Positions 1 to 5,178 of a stretch of 8,516 nucleotides of DNA are shown one piece after another. This DNA comes from Deltaproteobacteria bacterium (GTDB lineage Bacteria; Desulfobacterota; Desulfobulbia; Desulfobulbales; BM004), in contig CP070776.1 of assembly GCA_020346205.1 (NCBI GenBank), forward strand, positions 1,541,566 through 1,550,081, read 5' to 3'. The notes below the pieces were generated by a model. That model had not been told where the DNA came from, did not search any database, and saw nothing but the letters and a program-made list of their open reading frames with translations. Position numbers and translations under genes: made by a program. Within the stretch, counting starts at the first letter, position 1, and every line of letters starts with the position of its first letter.

Positions 1-482
1 CCCAGCGCCTCACAGGTTTTAAGTGTTTTTTGATAAGCCCCGGAAACCCCTCGCAGTTCATCATGGACCGGTTCCGGTCCATCGAGGGAAAGCTTGACTA
101 CAATGGAACTCTCTGGGCAGGACTTAAGGATGGTTTCCACTGAGCTGTAAATTGTATCAGTCAGAAGCCCGTTTGTGGGCAAAAGGATAATAGCCGGTTT
201 GTTAATCCTGTAGAAAAGGGTTGTAATATCAACCAGATCAGAGCGCAGAAATATTTCACCACCGGAAAATGCCAGCCACAGTAGTGTTCCAAGCTGAGGG
301 GCTATTTTTTCAATTTCAGCAAGTGATAACTCCGATGCAGCAGATACAGCAGCGTCTTTTTGGGAAATATAAAAACAGAACGGACACTTGGCATTACACC
401 TGCGGGTAAGAAAAAAAGTAAATTGGATTGGGCGGTTTTTCCATACGATTGAATCAAGATGCCGGAAAGGGGAAAAGGTCAT
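1..482 (-). CDS. Radical SAM protein, N-terminal part (3' end outside window)
   Basis: Reading leftward from an ATG at 482-480, 160 complete codons are open to the window edge, so the C-terminus is missing. The iron-sulfur motif CxxxCxxC is at residues 29-36 (RRCNAKCPFCFY), where it would bind a [4Fe-4S] cluster and S-adenosylmethionine. SGGE follows at residues 73-76 (the usual SAM amino-group contact), and SLDGP at 132-136 with VHDELRG at 139-145 is typical of the radical SAM barrel. These motifs resemble the radical SAM/SPASM type (PqqE/AlbA-like), but the region that would hold extra C-terminal cysteines lies off the window, so this cannot be tested. The ATG overlaps the stop of the upstream glycosyltransferase gene as ATGA, which suggests translational coupling. 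The substrate is unknown; a cell-surface glycan or peptide modification is only a guess from the neighbour. Confidence 0.9.
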   Translation of the reverse strand, partial: MTFSPFRHLDSIVWKNRPIQFTFFLTRRCNAKCPFCFYISQKDAAVSAASELSLAEIEKIAPQLGTLLWLAFSGGEIFLRSDLVDITTLFYRINKPAIILLPTNGLLTDTIYSSVETILKSCPESSIVVKLSLDGPEPVHDELRGVSGAYQKTLKTCEAL

Positions 483-1480
483 GGCCGTAATCCAAAATGT
501 TGACTGAAAATACCGCTGAAGACGCCAATGCCAACAGCGAAAGGATAGACAAAGCTATAATATAGCAGGGCGGAGATTGCAAAAAAAGGTCCTTTGGATT
601 CAAAAAACGCCGAGATGAGTTGCCTGTTCAGATACAGACTGCTGCAAAAGAGCAGGAGAACCGGCAGGACAACGGCCCAGCTTTTTAGGATAATACCAGT
701 AAGTATGAGCAATATATTAATAAAACAGGATATTACATTGAATTTAAATTCCAGCGAGGCCGTTCCTGAATCAGAAAGCAGGTCCCTGTTTTTTATGGAG
801 TATATGGACCAGTATTTTGATTTTCTAATGCCGTTTCTCATTGACTTAACCAGGCTGAAATTAAAAATATGCTGAACCAGAATATTCTTATCCATGAGCA
901 ATCTGGCCCCTCTTTTTTTCAGACGATGACTGAATTCCACATCCTCCAGTATGGGCATAAAGTTTTCATCAAAGCCACCGTTTTTTTGAAAAATGTCTTT
1001 TGCAATCAGCATGGCGTGTGTAGCTATATAGTCAGGATTATCGAGGTTTTTTGTTTCTGAGTAATGAATATAAACTGACTGAAAGGTACTGAAAAAATTT
1101 TGATCATAGGGCAGCATGGTATAGGTTCCGCCAATGATGGCTCCAGGCCCCTCTTTTCCGAAAGCCGACGCAGCCATTGCAAGGGTGTCTGGTTGCATAA
1201 GGCAGTCGGCATCAATAAAGAAAAGGACCTCTCCTCTGCTGTTTGCGGCCCCGGTGTTCCTTGTCTTTGAAGCACCTCCGTGTTCATTTAGGCGAATGAG
1301 CCGGCAGGGAAATTTTTCAATAATAGCTGTGGAGTCATCAGAAGAAAAATCATCAACAACAACTACTTCAAAGTCGGAGTAATCTGATTTAAATGCAGCT
1401 TCCAGGCACAACCCAATTGTTTTTGCGCCGTTATGATTAGGGATAATTACAGATATAAAGGGTGCCACGGGGAGGTCCAA
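479..1480 (-). CDS. Membrane-anchored family 2 glycosyltransferase
   Basis: This 333-residue protein would transfer a sugar from a nucleotide-sugar donor at the cytoplasmic face of the membrane. The GT-A domain fills about residues 8-230: ISVIIPNHNG (9-18), EVVVVDDFSSDDS (38-50), the metal-binding DxD as DAD (90-92) after EVLFFI, and a probable catalytic ED pair in ILEDVEFSHRLKKRG (177-191). The C-terminus has hydrophobic stretches near 246-263, 266-284 and 299-325, consistent with two to four membrane segments. The start is taken as TTG because an in-frame TAG lies two codons upstream and an AGG sits seven bases ahead; a GTG at codon 5 is the only close alternative. It follows a terminator by about 30 bases and overlaps the downstream radical SAM gene by four bases. 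Donor and acceptor cannot be read from the sequence; surface polysaccharide or glycolipid synthesis is likely. Confidence 0.9.
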   Translation of the reverse strand: MDLPVAPFISVIIPNHNGAKTIGLCLEAAFKSDYSDFEVVVVDDFSSDDSTAIIEKFPCRLIRLNEHGGASKTRNTGAANSRGEVLFFIDADCLMQPDTLAMAASAFGKEGPGAIIGGTYTMLPYDQNFFSTFQSVYIHYSETKNLDNPDYIATHAMLIAKDIFQKNGGFDENFMPILEDVEFSHRLKKRGARLLMDKNILVQHIFNFSLVKSMRNGIRKSKYWSIYSIKNRDLLSDSGTASLEFKFNVISCFINILLILTGIILKSWAVVLPVLLLFCSSLYLNRQLISAFFESKGPFFAISALLYYSFVYPFAVGIGVFSGIFSQHFGLRP

Positions 1481-1510
1481 CGACTAACCTGGCTTTTAGT
1501 CACTTGAGAT

Positions 1511-1550
1511 AAATTAAACAAAAAGAGGCCTCCTAAAAGAGGCCCCTTTT
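1511..1550 (-). terminator. Rho-independent terminator of the tusA-dsrE-type operon
   Basis: On the minus strand, arms at 1550-1541 and 1530-1521 pair over ten positions (AAAAGGGGCC with GGCCTCTTTT), with one G-U wobble and a ten-base loop. They run straight into a T-rich tail (TTTTTGTTTAATTT). The wobble becomes an A-C mismatch on the plus strand, so the structure is better in leftward transcripts. It lies 20 bases past the stop of the 57-codon gene at 1571, as expected for the end of that operon. Confidence 0.8.
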
Positions 1551-1570
1551 ATGTTTGGTCAAAAATATTC

Positions 1571-1744
1571 CTACCACCAGCAGATTGTCTGATCAGCAGC
1601 AAAAACCATATCTACCAATGCATCGTAATCAGGATTATCTGCAGTAAGATCAAAGCTGTCGCTTTCTCTTCCCTCGGAAACGATTTCAACCAGCTTCTGG
1701 GTTGTTTCAGAAGGTGCCGAGCGATATACATTCAAAATTTTCAT
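1571..1744 (-). CDS. 57-residue protein, possible miniature DsrH/TusB-like subunit
   Basis: This short gene has an ATG at 1744-1742, a stop at 1573-1571, and a strong AAGGAGA ribosome binding site (1759-1753) eight bases upstream. It is the last gene before the terminator and starts 33 bases after the stop of a DsrE-family gene. The N-terminus (MKILNVYRSAPSETTQKL, then VEIVSEGRE) has the pattern of DsrH/TusB beginnings, where a short hydrophobic strand leads to an RSP/KSP turn and a helix ending in SEG/TEG. The C-terminus (LVDMVFAADQTICWW) resembles the FVDLT...W ending of that family. DsrH/TusB is normally about 95-100 residues, so roughly 40 central residues would be missing. The only cysteine is Cys55, three residues from the end. 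The gene is well supported by position and RBS; the family link comes from recalled family patterns, not an alignment, and is tentative. Confidence 0.75.
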   Translation of the reverse strand: MKILNVYRSAPSETTQKLVEIVSEGRESDSFDLTADNPDYDALVDMVFAADQTICWW

Positions 1745-1752
1745 AATTAGTA

Positions 1753-1759
1753 TCTCCTT
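1753..1759 (-). promoter_or_regulatory. Ribosome binding site of the 57-codon gene
   Basis: AAGGAGA on the minus strand lies eight bases before the ATG at 1744. This near-consensus site is the main reason for accepting so short a reading frame as a real gene. Confidence 0.75.
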
Positions 1760-1777
1760 CGTATATAATGTAAACCT

Positions 1778-2083
1778 TTAGTTGCCGTAAGGAACAATAA
1801 CGTCCATATCTCTGAGCTTCTGCCCAACCTCTTCCAACGTGACCGCAGTTAGGCCGTTGGTATCAACATTAGCCTGCTCAGTTGTAAAGACTTCGCCTTC
1901 CATATCGCGGACCCACTCAACATTTTCAGCGTTGTAGTCATCAAACTTGGCTAACGTGTGATTCATGACCACAGCATATGAATAGTGGTTTGCTACAGAA
2001 AGTCCCAGGGTGGAGCGCAGGGCATCCAAGGTGTTTTTCTCATCATCGCTAGTATCTAAAAGAAACATTACTTTTTTGGGCAT
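1778..2083 (-). CDS. DsrE/DsrF-like family protein without cysteines
   Basis: This 101-residue soluble protein starts at an ATG preceded by AAGGGGGA seven bases upstream. It has the alternating strand-helix pattern of the DsrE/F/H fold: a hydrophobic first strand (KKVMFLLDTSDDE, 3-15), a helix with DALRSTLGLSVAN (20-32), a second strand (YSYAVVMNHTLAKF, 34-47) and a C-terminal acidic helix ending in DMDVIVPYGN. It has no cysteine at all, so it cannot carry persulfide sulfur by the usual route. By position, between a cysteine-bearing DsrE-like gene and a putative mini DsrH, it would be the DsrF/TusC-like structural partner; this is inference. It is separated by 13 bases from the upstream gene and 33 from the downstream one, so the three are one transcript. 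Family assignment comes mostly from size, fold pattern and context. Confidence 0.8.
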   Translation of the reverse strand: MPKKVMFLLDTSDDEKNTLDALRSTLGLSVANHYSYAVVMNHTLAKFDDYNAENVEWVRDMEGEVFTTEQANVDTNGLTAVTLEEVGQKLRDMDVIVPYGN

Positions 2084-2096
2084 GGTTCATTCCCCC

Positions 2097-2411
2097 TTAC
2101 AGAGTTATATATTTTTCGCAGTCATCAATAATATATCCGTGCTTGGCCTGGGTTGACATTTCCTTTTCAGTGAGACCTTCTGGAATGTCATTTTCAGGGT
2201 CATAGCCCATCTTTTTGTAGCTGTCCGCACAGATCGCCACTTCATCAGCAGTATTGCACAGTTCAGGGAACTGGGGATCCTTGGCAAGCAGAGTTCCCTT
2301 CCAGGTGAAGAAAACTTTGACTGTGGCCCCTTTGGCTTTGGCCGCCTTGGTAACCCCCATGACGTGTGCCATGTTTTTAGCGTTCGTTACAAAAATACCT
2401 AAATTTGCCAT
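2097..2411 (-). CDS. DsrE-family sulfur relay protein
   Basis: This 104-residue protein belongs to the DsrE/TusD-like family of small cytoplasmic proteins that pass persulfide sulfur between carriers. The first strand is MANLGIFVTNAKN, followed by a helix (HVMGVTKAAKAKG, 16-28) and a second strand (TVKVFFTWKGTLLAK, 30-44). Cysteines are at 52, 61 and 98. Cys61 lies in DEVAICADSYKKMGY, the position and context of the active cysteine in DsrE/TusD (Cys followed by a helix and a glycine). The start is clear: TAGGAGG lies five bases upstream of the ATG. The gene follows the TusA-like gene by 76 bases and precedes the cysteine-free paralogue by 13. It most likely accepts sulfur from, or gives it to, the neighbouring TusA-like carrier. 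Whether this serves tRNA thiolation, sulfur-compound metabolism or cofactor assembly cannot be told. Confidence 0.87.
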   Translation of the reverse strand: MANLGIFVTNAKNMAHVMGVTKAAKAKGATVKVFFTWKGTLLAKDPQFPELCNTADEVAICADSYKKMGYDPENDIPEGLTEKEMSTQAKHGYIIDDCEKYITL

Positions 2412-2487
2412 GTTTACCTCCTAAACAGAAATTGTGTCACACCTTAGATTACAGGAACAAGTGCAACAGTTAATGTTTTGATTACGT

Positions 2488-2724
2488 TTAGCCTTTTTTT
2501 ATATAAAACCTGAAATAACTTGCTTCCTCTTTAACCCCCAAAAACGTATGACCTACACGTTCACACCAACCTGGCAGGTCAACTTTGGAGCCCTCGTCAG
2601 TGCCAAGGATTTCGAGGACCTGGCCACTTACCAGCGTTTCTATGGCTTTTTTTGCCTTCAGCAGAGGCATGGGGCAATCCAAGCCTTTTGCATCCAGAGT
2701 TCTATCAGCAGTAATGGTATCCAT
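2488..2724 (-). CDS. TusA/SirA-family sulfur carrier protein
   Basis: This 78-residue protein of the TusA (SirA/YeeD) family is a small cytoplasmic carrier that holds sulfur as a persulfide on a conserved cysteine. The signature is at residues 9-20, TLDAKGLDCPMP, with the active Cys17 in CPMP, followed by the helix LLKAKKAIETL. A second cysteine (Cys54) is in PGWCERVGH (51-59), a variant of the family's PGFC segment. The last strand ends FYIKKG. The chosen ATG (2724-2722) has GGGGGA nine bases upstream. An in-frame ATG at 2745 would add seven residues (MTGGIIK) but lacks a good ribosome site. Length fits the usual 75-85 residues. It is first in a leftward operon with two DsrE-type genes and a very small fourth gene, which points to a dedicated sulfur relay. 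Confidence 0.9.
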   Translation of the reverse strand: MDTITADRTLDAKGLDCPMPLLKAKKAIETLVSGQVLEILGTDEGSKVDLPGWCERVGHTFLGVKEEASYFRFYIKKG

Positions 2725-2733
2725 TTTAATAAT

Positions 2734-2739
2734 TCCCCC
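2734..2739 (-). promoter_or_regulatory. Ribosome binding site deciding the tusA-like start
   Basis: GGGGGA on the minus strand, nine bases before the ATG at 2724, favours that start over the in-frame ATG at 2745. The upstream ATG is preceded only by a run of T and CCTGG. The next gene but one uses a similar AAGGGGGA site, so such sites are used here. Confidence 0.5.
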
Positions 2740-2775
2740 GGTCATAAAAAAACCAGGTGTGTTCCCTAGTTAAAG

Positions 2776-2808
2776 GCTTTCAGCATCATGATGAACTATG
2801 CTAAAAGC
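2776..2808 (-). repeat. Hairpin in the leader of the tusA-like operon
   Basis: Arms 2776-2786 and 2798-2808 are complementary over 11 positions. The odd position is a C-A mismatch on the plus strand but a G-U wobble on the minus strand, so the stem would form fully in leftward RNA. The 11-base loop contains a CATCATGATG palindrome. It could be a leader hairpin or a protein-binding site; no T-run follows it, so it is not a standard terminator. Confidence 0.45.
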
Positions 2809-2830
2809 AAGGGGACTTGGCTCCACATTG

Positions 2831-2875
2831 TGGTAACTGCCGCTTACTTTAGTGGCCGAATATGACTAGTTACCA
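2831..2875. repeat. Inverted repeat TGGTAACT...AGTTACCA with a nested hairpin
   Basis: TGGTAACT (2831-2838) and AGTTACCA (2868-2875) are perfect inverted copies separated by 29 bases. Directly inside the left arm, GCCGC (2839-2843) can pair with GTGGC (2852-2856) with one wobble. Its place between divergent genes suits an operator for a dimeric regulator or a structured leader. No regulator gene is in the window, so the role is open. Confidence 0.45.
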
Positions 2876-2896
2876 TAAACAAAAAAGAAAACCCAC

Positions 2897-2922
2897 AAAA
2901 AATGAGTCATAATTCATTTTTT
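2897..2922. repeat. Perfect inverted repeat near the cyclo-ligase promoter
   Basis: AAAAAATGA (2897-2905) and TCATTTTTT (2914-2922) are perfect inverted copies with an eight-base spacer. The left arm also overlaps a small palindrome, ATGAGTCAT (2902-2910). The right arm covers the likely -35 region of the rightward promoter, so a bound protein there could block it. AT-rich inverted repeats also arise by chance, so this is tentative. Confidence 0.4.
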
Positions 2923-2941
2923 ATTACTTCTGCCATATAAT
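2913..2941 (+). promoter_or_regulatory. Likely sigma70-type promoter for the cyclo-ligase/deacetylase unit
   Basis: A perfect TATAAT (2936-2941) is preceded, with a 17-base spacer, by TTCATT (2913-2918), a poor match to TTGACA. Transcription would start near 2948 and give a leader of about 88 bases before the ATG at 3036. The exact -10 and the AT-rich surroundings support it; the weak -35 limits confidence. Confidence 0.45.
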
Positions 2942-3035
2942 TTTGTCAAGTTCTGGAAGGAAGAAGGGTTTTTTACTTGCAGACCAGAGCCTAAAAATGC
3001 TCTTTTTTGTGGATAAAATTTTAGAGGGCTTGGGC

Positions 3036-3617
3036 ATGAACGAAGATAGACAGGATTTAAGAAGAAGGATACTTGGGGCACGCGACAGAGTAAGTAGTGA
3101 TGAGAGGCACGAGAAAAGCGTCTTCGTCATGAACAATTTCTTTGGTTTACCTGAAATCGAGCATTGGTCAACCCTGTTTATTTATGTGAATTTTCGCTCT
3201 GAGGTTGAAACAATGGAGTTGATTAAGCGTTGCCTGGACCAGGGTATCCGGGTGGCCGTCCCACTTGTTGATGCAAAAGCTGCAAAAATGATCCCGCTGC
3301 TGATAAAAGACCCGAAACAGGACTTGGCTCCCGGTTATTACGACATACCCGAACCTGACCCATTGAAAACGACCCGGGTGGATGCAGAGGAAATTGATGC
3401 TGCTATCATTCCCGGAAGTGTTTTTGATATTTATGGGGGGAGGCTTGGGTATGGTGGAGGTTACTATGACCGGTTTTTGGTTAATGATGCTCCCCAGGCA
3501 AAGCGTATAGGATTTGCCTTTGAAGTGCAGCTCGTGGAAAAAGTGCCTGTAGAACCACATGACCAGCCGCTGGACATATTGATTACCGAGAAAAGGATTG
3601 TGAACATTAGACGTTAA
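3036..3617 (+). CDS. 5-formyltetrahydrofolate cyclo-ligase
   Basis: This 193-residue cytoplasmic enzyme (5,10-methenyltetrahydrofolate synthetase; ygfA/fau type) uses ATP to turn 5-formyltetrahydrofolate into 5,10-methenyltetrahydrofolate, returning a stable folate to the one-carbon pool. The N-terminus (MNEDRQDLRRRILGARDRVS) is the typical basic helix of the family. The middle has WSTLFIYVNFRSEVET, the fit to the substrate pocket. The hallmark is near residues 133-150, PGSVFDIYGGRLGYGGGYYD, a variant of the FGxRLGYGGGYYDR ATP/substrate loop. The ATG at 3036 is chosen because AGAGGG lies seven bases upstream and it gives the usual length; a TTG at 2943 would add 31 atypical residues. The next gene starts 15 bases after the stop, so the two are probably co-transcribed. 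Confidence 0.93.
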   Translation: MNEDRQDLRRRILGARDRVSSDERHEKSVFVMNNFFGLPEIEHWSTLFIYVNFRSEVETMELIKRCLDQGIRVAVPLVDAKAAKMIPLLIKDPKQDLAPGYYDIPEPDPLKTTRVDAEEIDAAIIPGSVFDIYGGRLGYGGGYYDRFLVNDAPQAKRIGFAFEVQLVEKVPVEPHDQPLDILITEKRIVNIRR

Positions 3618-3632
3618 ATAAAGGAGTCCACC

Positions 3633-4688
3633 ATGCGCAAGACGGCAATTTTTAAAAATGACCTTTTCCTGGAACATATACCTGATTTTAACCATGTGGA
3701 GTCTCCGGACCGGTTGAGGGTAATTTATGATGAGCTTGAAAAGCCGCCCCTCAGTGAACTTTTTGTTTATCCTGATTTTGGTCCCGCTTCGCAGGATGTC
3801 TTGGCTCTTAATCATACAGATGATCATGTCATGCGCATAGCGGGCACAGCCGGTAAAACATTCAGCAGCCTGGACCCTGATACGCAGGCGTCACCAAAAT
3901 CCTATGATTCAGCATGCCTTGCAGCTGGTGCCGTAATGGACGGCATGAAAATGATTATCCAGGGAGAAGCGGACAATGGTTTTGCCCTTGTGCGCCCGCC
4001 TGGTCATCATGCGGAGGCAGACCGCGCCATGGGCTTTTGCCTTTTTAACAATGTAGCTGTCGGTGCCAGATACGGGTTAGAGCATCTGGGCCTGGAGCGC
4101 GTTGCCATATTTGATTGGGACCTGCATCATGGTAACGGCACCCAGCACAGCTTTTATACCTCAAACCAGGTTCTCTATCTATCAACACACGCCTTTCCCT
4201 ACTATCCCGGTTCTGGAAGCCTGACAGAAGTGGGAGCAGGTGAAGGTGAGGGCTATACAGTAAACGTGCCCCTGTCCGGAGGCCAGGATGATCGGGCCTT
4301 TGCCTGTATCGTGAAAGATGTAGTGGTGCCGGTAATCAGGGATTTCCGTCCGGACTTTATTATTATCTCTGCCGGCTTTGATACATATTTTGGAGACCCC
4401 CTGGGGACCATGGCTGTCACGGAGCAGGGATTTGCTGCCATGACAAAACTGCTTGTTGATCTGGCCGGGGAGATATGCGGGGGGCATCTCCTGGTGGCCT
4501 TGGAAGGGGGCTATAACCTGCGCGGTTTAAGAGACGGGGTATTGGCTGTATTGGGAGAGTTATCAGGGAACCCGGAGTGCCCCGGCAAAATAGATGAAAA
4601 AACATTGCAGGAAATAATTGACTCTGACCGGGAAGTTCCAGTTGTTGAGCAGGCGAGAGATATTGCAAAAAGATATTGGAACCTGTAA
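3633..4688 (+). CDS. Histone deacetylase family protein (class II-like, zinc amidohydrolase)
   Basis: This 351-residue protein belongs to the arginase/deacetylase superfamily, related to AcuC, acetylpolyamine amidohydrolases and HDAC6-like eukaryotic enzymes. These hydrolyse an acetyl-amide bond using zinc. The tandem catalytic histidines are H125-H126 in RPPGHHAE. The first zinc ligands are D163 and H165 in FDWDLHHGNGTQ, the third is D250 in SAGFDTYFGDPLG, and the late GGYN (292-295) supplies the transition-state tyrosine Y294. All catalytic positions are intact, so activity is expected. The start has AAGGAG seven bases upstream and follows the cyclo-ligase stop by 15 bases. Bacterial members act on small molecules or on acetyl-lysine in proteins such as acetyl-CoA synthetase; the substrate here cannot be told, and acuA/acuB genes are not in the window. 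Confidence 0.93.
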   Translation: MRKTAIFKNDLFLEHIPDFNHVESPDRLRVIYDELEKPPLSELFVYPDFGPASQDVLALNHTDDHVMRIAGTAGKTFSSLDPDTQASPKSYDSACLAAGAVMDGMKMIIQGEADNGFALVRPPGHHAEADRAMGFCLFNNVAVGARYGLEHLGLERVAIFDWDLHHGNGTQHSFYTSNQVLYLSTHAFPYYPGSGSLTEVGAGEGEGYTVNVPLSGGQDDRAFACIVKDVVVPVIRDFRPDFIIISAGFDTYFGDPLGTMAVTEQGFAAMTKLLVDLAGEICGGHLLVALEGGYNLRGLRDGVLAVLGELSGNPECPGKIDEKTLQEIIDSDREVPVVEQARDIAKRYWNL

Positions 4689-4706
4689 ATATACCAACCT
4701 TGAAGA

Positions 4707-4819
4707 CTAATTAAAAAGTCACTCTACTGCGTCGTAGAGGATTCGCGAAATGTTCAACATACGACTAGTATGCCTGCATTTTCACGACACTACTCCTGAT
4801 ATTTCAACTTTTTACTTAG
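4707..4819. repeat. 113-bp imperfect palindromic element (possible MITE-like intergenic repeat)
   Basis: The ends, CTAATTAAAAAGT (4707-4719) and ACTTTTTACTTAG (4807-4819), are inverted copies matching at 12 of 13 positions. Inside are CTCTAC/GTAGAG (4722-4727 with 4734-4739), an outer stem TCGCGAAATG paired with CATTTTCACGA around the middle, and a central CATAC/GTATG (4758-4762 with 4768-4772). The whole unit is therefore a nested dyad. It has no reading frame and sits just after the stop of the deacetylase gene. Its design resembles short palindromic intergenic repeats that I recall from deltaproteobacterial genomes, though only one copy is in this window. It may also act as a terminator or RNA-processing signal between the two operons. 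Confidence 0.6.
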
Positions 4820-4849
4820 CCTTCATGAAGTTATTTGAAAGATTTTTTT
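4802..4849 (+). terminator. Weak possible terminator after the deacetylase gene
   Basis: TTTCAA (4802-4807) can pair with TTGAAA (4835-4840), with CTT/AAG pairing inside and a run of seven T at 4843-4849 following. The stem is AT-rich and interrupted and partly shares bases with the 113-bp palindrome, so termination here is only a possibility. A perfect 10-base palindrome, CTTCATGAAG (4821-4830), lies in its loop. Confidence 0.25.
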
Positions 4850-4887
4850 GTTAGTTAGTCAATTTTTGAAGGATAAAGAGGTTTATT

Positions 4888-5172
4888 ATGAAAATCACAC
4901 CGGAAGAGATTTCCCATGTTGCCAACCTGGCGCGCCTGCACATGTCGCAGGAGGAGGTTGAAGCCATGGCAGTACAGCTGGATGAAATACTTACCTATGT
5001 GGCCAAGCTGAACGAACTGGACACAGAGTCCGTAAAACCGACCACCCATGCCATCTCCATTGTAAATGCCTTTCGGGAAGACGAGGTGAAGGAATCTTTA
5101 CCAAGGGAGAAGACCCTGGCCAACGGGCCCCAGCAGAATGAAGAGTCATTTGTTGTGCCGCGGGTGATTTAA
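4888..5172 (+). CDS. gatC: Asp-tRNA(Asn)/Glu-tRNA(Gln) amidotransferase subunit C
   Basis: This 94-residue protein is the small subunit of the GatCAB amidotransferase, which makes Gln-tRNA(Gln) and/or Asn-tRNA(Asn) from the mischarged Glu- or Asp-tRNA. GatC wraps around GatA and GatB and stabilises the complex. Family features are the opening helix (ITPEEISHVANLARL, 3-17), the helix LDEILTYVAKLNELDT (31-46), then VKPTTHA (49-55), the FREDEV segment and a C-terminal FVVPRVI strand. Length is normal. AAAGAGG lies just before the ATG. gatA follows 78 bases later, while gatB is not in the window. The 199-base gap upstream holds a palindromic repeat and no convincing promoter. Confidence 0.95.
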   Translation: MKITPEEISHVANLARLHMSQEEVEAMAVQLDEILTYVAKLNELDTESVKPTTHAISIVNAFREDEVKESLPREKTLANGPQQNEESFVVPRVI

Positions 5173-5178
5173 TTTAAA

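Larger units (their letters stand above)
2725..3035. other. Divergent intergenic region with several inverted repeats
   Basis: About 311 bases lie between the leftward tusA-like gene and the rightward cyclo-ligase gene. I see no credible protein gene in it. It holds three inverted repeats (2776-2808, 2831-2875, 2897-2922) and a good -10 hexamer (2936-2941) for the rightward gene. No clear promoter for the leftward operon could be picked out, although it must start in this stretch. Confidence 0.6.

Noticed and set aside
2761..2940. Possible 6S RNA (ssrS) upstream of the 5-formyltetrahydrofolate cyclo-ligase gene, its usual place in many Proteobacteria
   Set aside because: I could not build the long rod with a central bubble on the plus strand; the inverted repeats here are local and do not close one long helix. 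A covariance-model search would settle it.
2943..2985. GTCAAGTTCTGGAAGGAAG looks a little like the conserved tip of bacterial SRP RNA
   Set aside because: The downstream AGCAGCC side of the symmetric loop is missing and the flanks do not pair as helix 8 requires. The likeness is limited to a purine-rich stretch.
2943..3035. TTG start at 2943 for the cyclo-ligase, adding 31 residues
   Set aside because: It would overlap the likely transcription start, lacks a ribosome site and gives a tail not typical of the family. The ATG at 3036 has AGAGGG in place and gives the normal length.
3168..3827. 219-codon open frame on the minus strand
   Set aside because: It lies antisense to the cyclo-ligase and deacetylase genes, has no recognisable motif and an unlikely amino-acid make-up. 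It is a shadow of the real genes.
4835..4863. TTGAAA with a downstream TCAATT as a promoter for gatC
   Set aside because: The -10 matches only three of six positions and no better spacing was found, so it was not listed as a promoter.
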